Below are positions 61,614 through 64,000 of a stretch of DNA of 64,000 nucleotides, one piece after another. The translations under genes were made by a program, and so were the position numbers. This stretch comes from Cyanidiococcus yangmingshanensis. Its lineage: Eukaryota > Rhodophyta > Bangiophyceae > Cyanidiales > Cyanidiaceae. The notes below the pieces were generated by a model. It saw nothing but the letters and a program-made list of their open reading frames with translations, searched no databases and was not told the origin of the DNA. The stretch lies in assembly GCA_013995675.1 (NCBI GenBank), contig VWRR01000004.1:660154-724153 (forward strand), given 5' to 3'. Position 1 is the stretch's first letter; each line of letters opens with the position of its first letter.

Positions 61614-63860
61614 CATGGTCGCTTCGTTTCGTATCGTCAGGTCACCATAGGTCGCTTTCCAGGGTTCATGGTGTCGGTTCCACTGTGATCGATCCCGTCA
61701 CCGGCAACTGCGCAATCTCTGTGAATACCGCTACTGCTGCTGCTGTTGCCGCTGTTGGCCATCGCGATCGGAATTGTCAATCGGCATCGGCATCGACAAT
61801 CAGTCATCGGCCATCGCTGAAATCGTCTCCGTCTGGCGCTTCGTGTGGATCTGGAATCGATGATCCTAGATGGCGTTTGCTGGCGCTGGCGCTGGCGCTG
61901 GCGCTGGCGCTGTGGTGGCCGACGAAACGACCCTAGCTCGGCGAATTGGGTCGGCACCCGCGGATTGGGGACAGCCGCCGCTGGGCTGGGGTGCGCGCCG
62001 TGTCTGTCTGTAAGTCGCAGGACGCCGTGGCGCAGCGGGTGCTGTCTTGGGGAGCTGTCACGTTAATCCTGTGACGGTGAGCTGTCTCGCGTATGCTGTC
62101 CCGCCGGAGGCGGCGGCGCATCTCTGCTGGGGGCGGCGCATCTCTGCTGGGGGCGGCACACCGATTGCTCGTGCGAGCGTTCGCTGGCGTTCGCTGGCGA
62201 TCGCGTGCGGCGTCGCAGCGTCTGTCCATTTTCGGTCAGGCAAAAGCGTGCGTGCGCGTGCGCGTGCGCCTGCGCCTAGGCGTTGGCGGGAGATGCGCGC
62301 CGCGCGATGGATCTGTCGCGGCTAGTCGTGTCCAATTCTGTGCTGTCCAGTCCAGTCGTGGCCTGGCGATCGACAGCGGCGCAGGATGCGTTCGCTGTTC
62401 TCAATCGCCGACCGACCGAGCGTGTCCGAGGTGAACGATCGTGCTGTTCGCTACTCCCCAGAGGTTTCCATAACTGATATTCATTGAATACGACATTGCA
62501 TAGCATGTCGTCAGTTCGAATAATATTGAGAAAGCGCCAATACCAATCATTGTTCATACAGACTAGACAACCATGGGTCTATTGAGATGTTAAATAGTCA
62601 GTTGGTCCGATCAATCTATATTTGAGCAGTTGGGCACAAAAGAGTAAGTCAGAGCGAAACGAAAACCTTGAAGACAAATCCGAGTCTCCAACGATTCATG
62701 CTGTGGTCGACGAGCGAACCAGCATCGTTCGGATCTGCATGGGTCCTTGGTTGTGCAGCTATTCGCCAGCTCGTTATTGTCTCAAACCGGAAAAGAACCC
62801 TGCAGGAGCGTCTAGGCCAGGCAGCGGCGTCGTGGAGGATCGTAACTGTGGTCCCAGCTGCGACGTCGAGGGCTCGTCCGAAGCAACCCCGATCGGCAGC
62901 ATGCCTATCCAAGATGAACAGGCGCCATTGGGCCAGTGAAGTATATCCAAGAGATCAGGTTGGACGCCGGGCCTCTGGGATGGGAGCGGCGGCATCGCAG
63001 AACGGCCAAGGAGCGCCGAATCGATGGCGGCGATGGCGGCGCCAGCATAGCACCCCTGGGCTACCTAACGAGTACCGTGTGATCCGATGGTTGTGCGCAA
63101 GGAGGTGCGCTATCGAATCCGGAATCGAATGATCCGCGACGAGTAACCCTGGGAGCGATCCAAATCCGAGGCGTGCGCCAGCGCTGCGTCCAGTACGCAT
63201 GCCCAACGGCGGCGAAAGAGCACTGAGGATGAAGATCTGAACAAGAGCACAAAGATTGACAATACGAAACGGTTCCCAAAACCGAGAAGCAACCTACTGG
63301 TAAGGATCTAGACCTAAATCGTTACCGAAGAAAAGACCCAGAGTTAAACAAATAAAGAGCTAGTAGCGTCCGTAAACAAATATAGATGCACATCTCTGTC
63401 TGGAGGATATAAAACAACGCAAGAGAAAAACACAAAACGACATCATCAAAGTAGAAAGCACAAAACGTGAGCTAATAATAAAGGTAGCAGATAGCGACAG
63501 CAACCGAAACAAAAGCTAAACAAGGTGACCAAAACCATCTCCACATAAAGAGACAGAGTCGGGAAGCAAAGCAGAAACACCATTCTATGGGCGAACACCA
63601 ACCTGGTCAGCGCCAGCCAAGCAGAATGTTCAGAGAAGAATCGATGAAGTGCATGGCACAAAGACATTGAACGTGCTGACTCGAGTCATCATTGAGACAT
63701 TGTAGATAAAGAATATGGGGCTATTGAGATGCCCCAGTGGAATAAGGGATATGGGATGACATGATGAAATTGGGGTGAATTGCGGTGAATGGAGTGAAAA
63801 AGATGATTCAGTGAAAGGCGGTGAATGGAGTGTAAGAGATGATTCAGGGAATAGGATAAT
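61614..63860. repeat. Subtelomeric module, distal copy (B), adjoining the telomere
   Basis: Second copy of the module at 57480-59470, with the same landmarks in the same order. It has its own internal expansions: a tggcgc hexamer array near 61880-61911 and a doubled tctctgctgggggcggc near 62120-62155. The last 100 bases before the telomere hold degenerate gtgaatggagtg units that grade into the terminal repeat. A minus-strand ATG frame at 63446-63667 is hydrophobic and probably composition-driven. Confidence 0.85.
61880..61911. repeat. (TGGCGC) hexamer array, five units
   Basis: Five consecutive tggcgc units in subtelomeric module B; module A has a related but unexpanded gctggcgttggcg at the corresponding place. 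Confidence 0.9.
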
Positions 63861-64000
63861 AGGGGAATGGGGGGAATGGGGGGAATGGGGGGAAATGGGG
63901 GGAAATGGGGGGAATGGGGGGAATGGGGGAAATGGGGGGAAATGGGGGAATGGGGGGAATGGGGGGAATGGGGGGAATGGGGGGAATGGGGGGAATGGGG
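63861..64000 (+). repeat. Telomere, AATGGGGGG repeat
   Basis: About 15 units of ggggggaat with occasional ggggggaaat and gggggaat variants run to the last base of the window. The unit matches the telomere repeat reported for Cyanidioschyzon merolae. The G-rich strand is the + strand and runs 5'-3' to the end, so this is the right end of a chromosome. Confidence 0.97.

Noticed and set aside
61881-61911. The short tandem arrays as a CRISPR array
   Set aside because: Units are contiguous without spacers and lie in a eukaryotic subtelomere.

Overview
This window is the right-hand end of a nuclear chromosome from a compact, intron-poor red-alga genome, most likely Cyanidioschyzon merolae or a very close Cyanidiophycean relative. 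Three things point there. The last 140 bases are a telomere of near-perfect AATGGGGGG units, the repeat known from C. merolae. Nearly all genes are single-exon and closely spaced on both strands. The gene set is that of a photosynthetic eukaryote: a photosystem II assembly factor, uroporphyrinogen decarboxylase and dihydrodipicolinate synthase, alongside eukaryotic genes for TFIIH, NEDD8 conjugation, PAK kinase, mitoribosome and rRNA processing.

Layout. 1-1476 holds no gene I can support. 1477-14711 is gene-dense: exostosin-like glycosyltransferase, SepSecS (selenocysteine synthesis), LPA1-type PSII factor, UBC12, an unknown 533-residue protein, DIM1 rRNA dimethylase, a DHX33-like helicase, MoaE and an OXA1/COX18 insertase. 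A poorly coding 2.8-kb stretch follows. 17517-32857 carries an RNF5/RNF185-like ERAD ligase, PAK kinase, eL37, TFB1, a PPTC7-like phosphatase, DapA, a DCC/DUF393 protein and an ApaH-like phosphatase. 34969-47992 carries a four-pass membrane protein, a long-chain acyl-CoA synthetase, OLA1, bL19m, a secreted repeat protein with YTV-like units, a uridine kinase-UPRT fusion and a type II membrane glycosyltransferase-like protein. 49595-56413 carries HemE, URB1 and a secreted cysteine-rich protein. From about 57480 the sequence is subtelomeric: two diverged copies of one module (about 57480-59470 and 61614-63860) flank a T/G-rich spacer with a 199-bp tandem array. The first module ends in telomere-like repeats and the second runs into the real telomere.

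How the genes relate. There are no operons. Neighbours mostly act in unrelated housekeeping routes: plastid (LPA1, HemE, DapA), mitochondrion (OXA1/COX18, bL19m), ribosome biogenesis (DIM1, URB1, DHX33-like, eL37) and secretory pathway (RNF5-like, two glycosyltransferases, two secreted proteins). Several gene pairs are divergent with short shared promoters or convergent with short or overlapping 3' ends.

The oddest property of the window is that at least six reading frames (SepSecS, LPA1, DIM1, DHX33-like, HemE and the cysteine-rich secreted protein) break at a single-nucleotide shift and continue family-typical sequence in another frame. MoaE probably shows the same. Shifts of both signs occur, so residual indel errors in the assembly are the likeliest cause. 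Five of the seven need exactly one skipped base, so a real frameshifting phenomenon should be tested. Start codons were chosen as the first in-frame ATG that fits the family; several longest open frames begin only at GTG or TTG and were trimmed.
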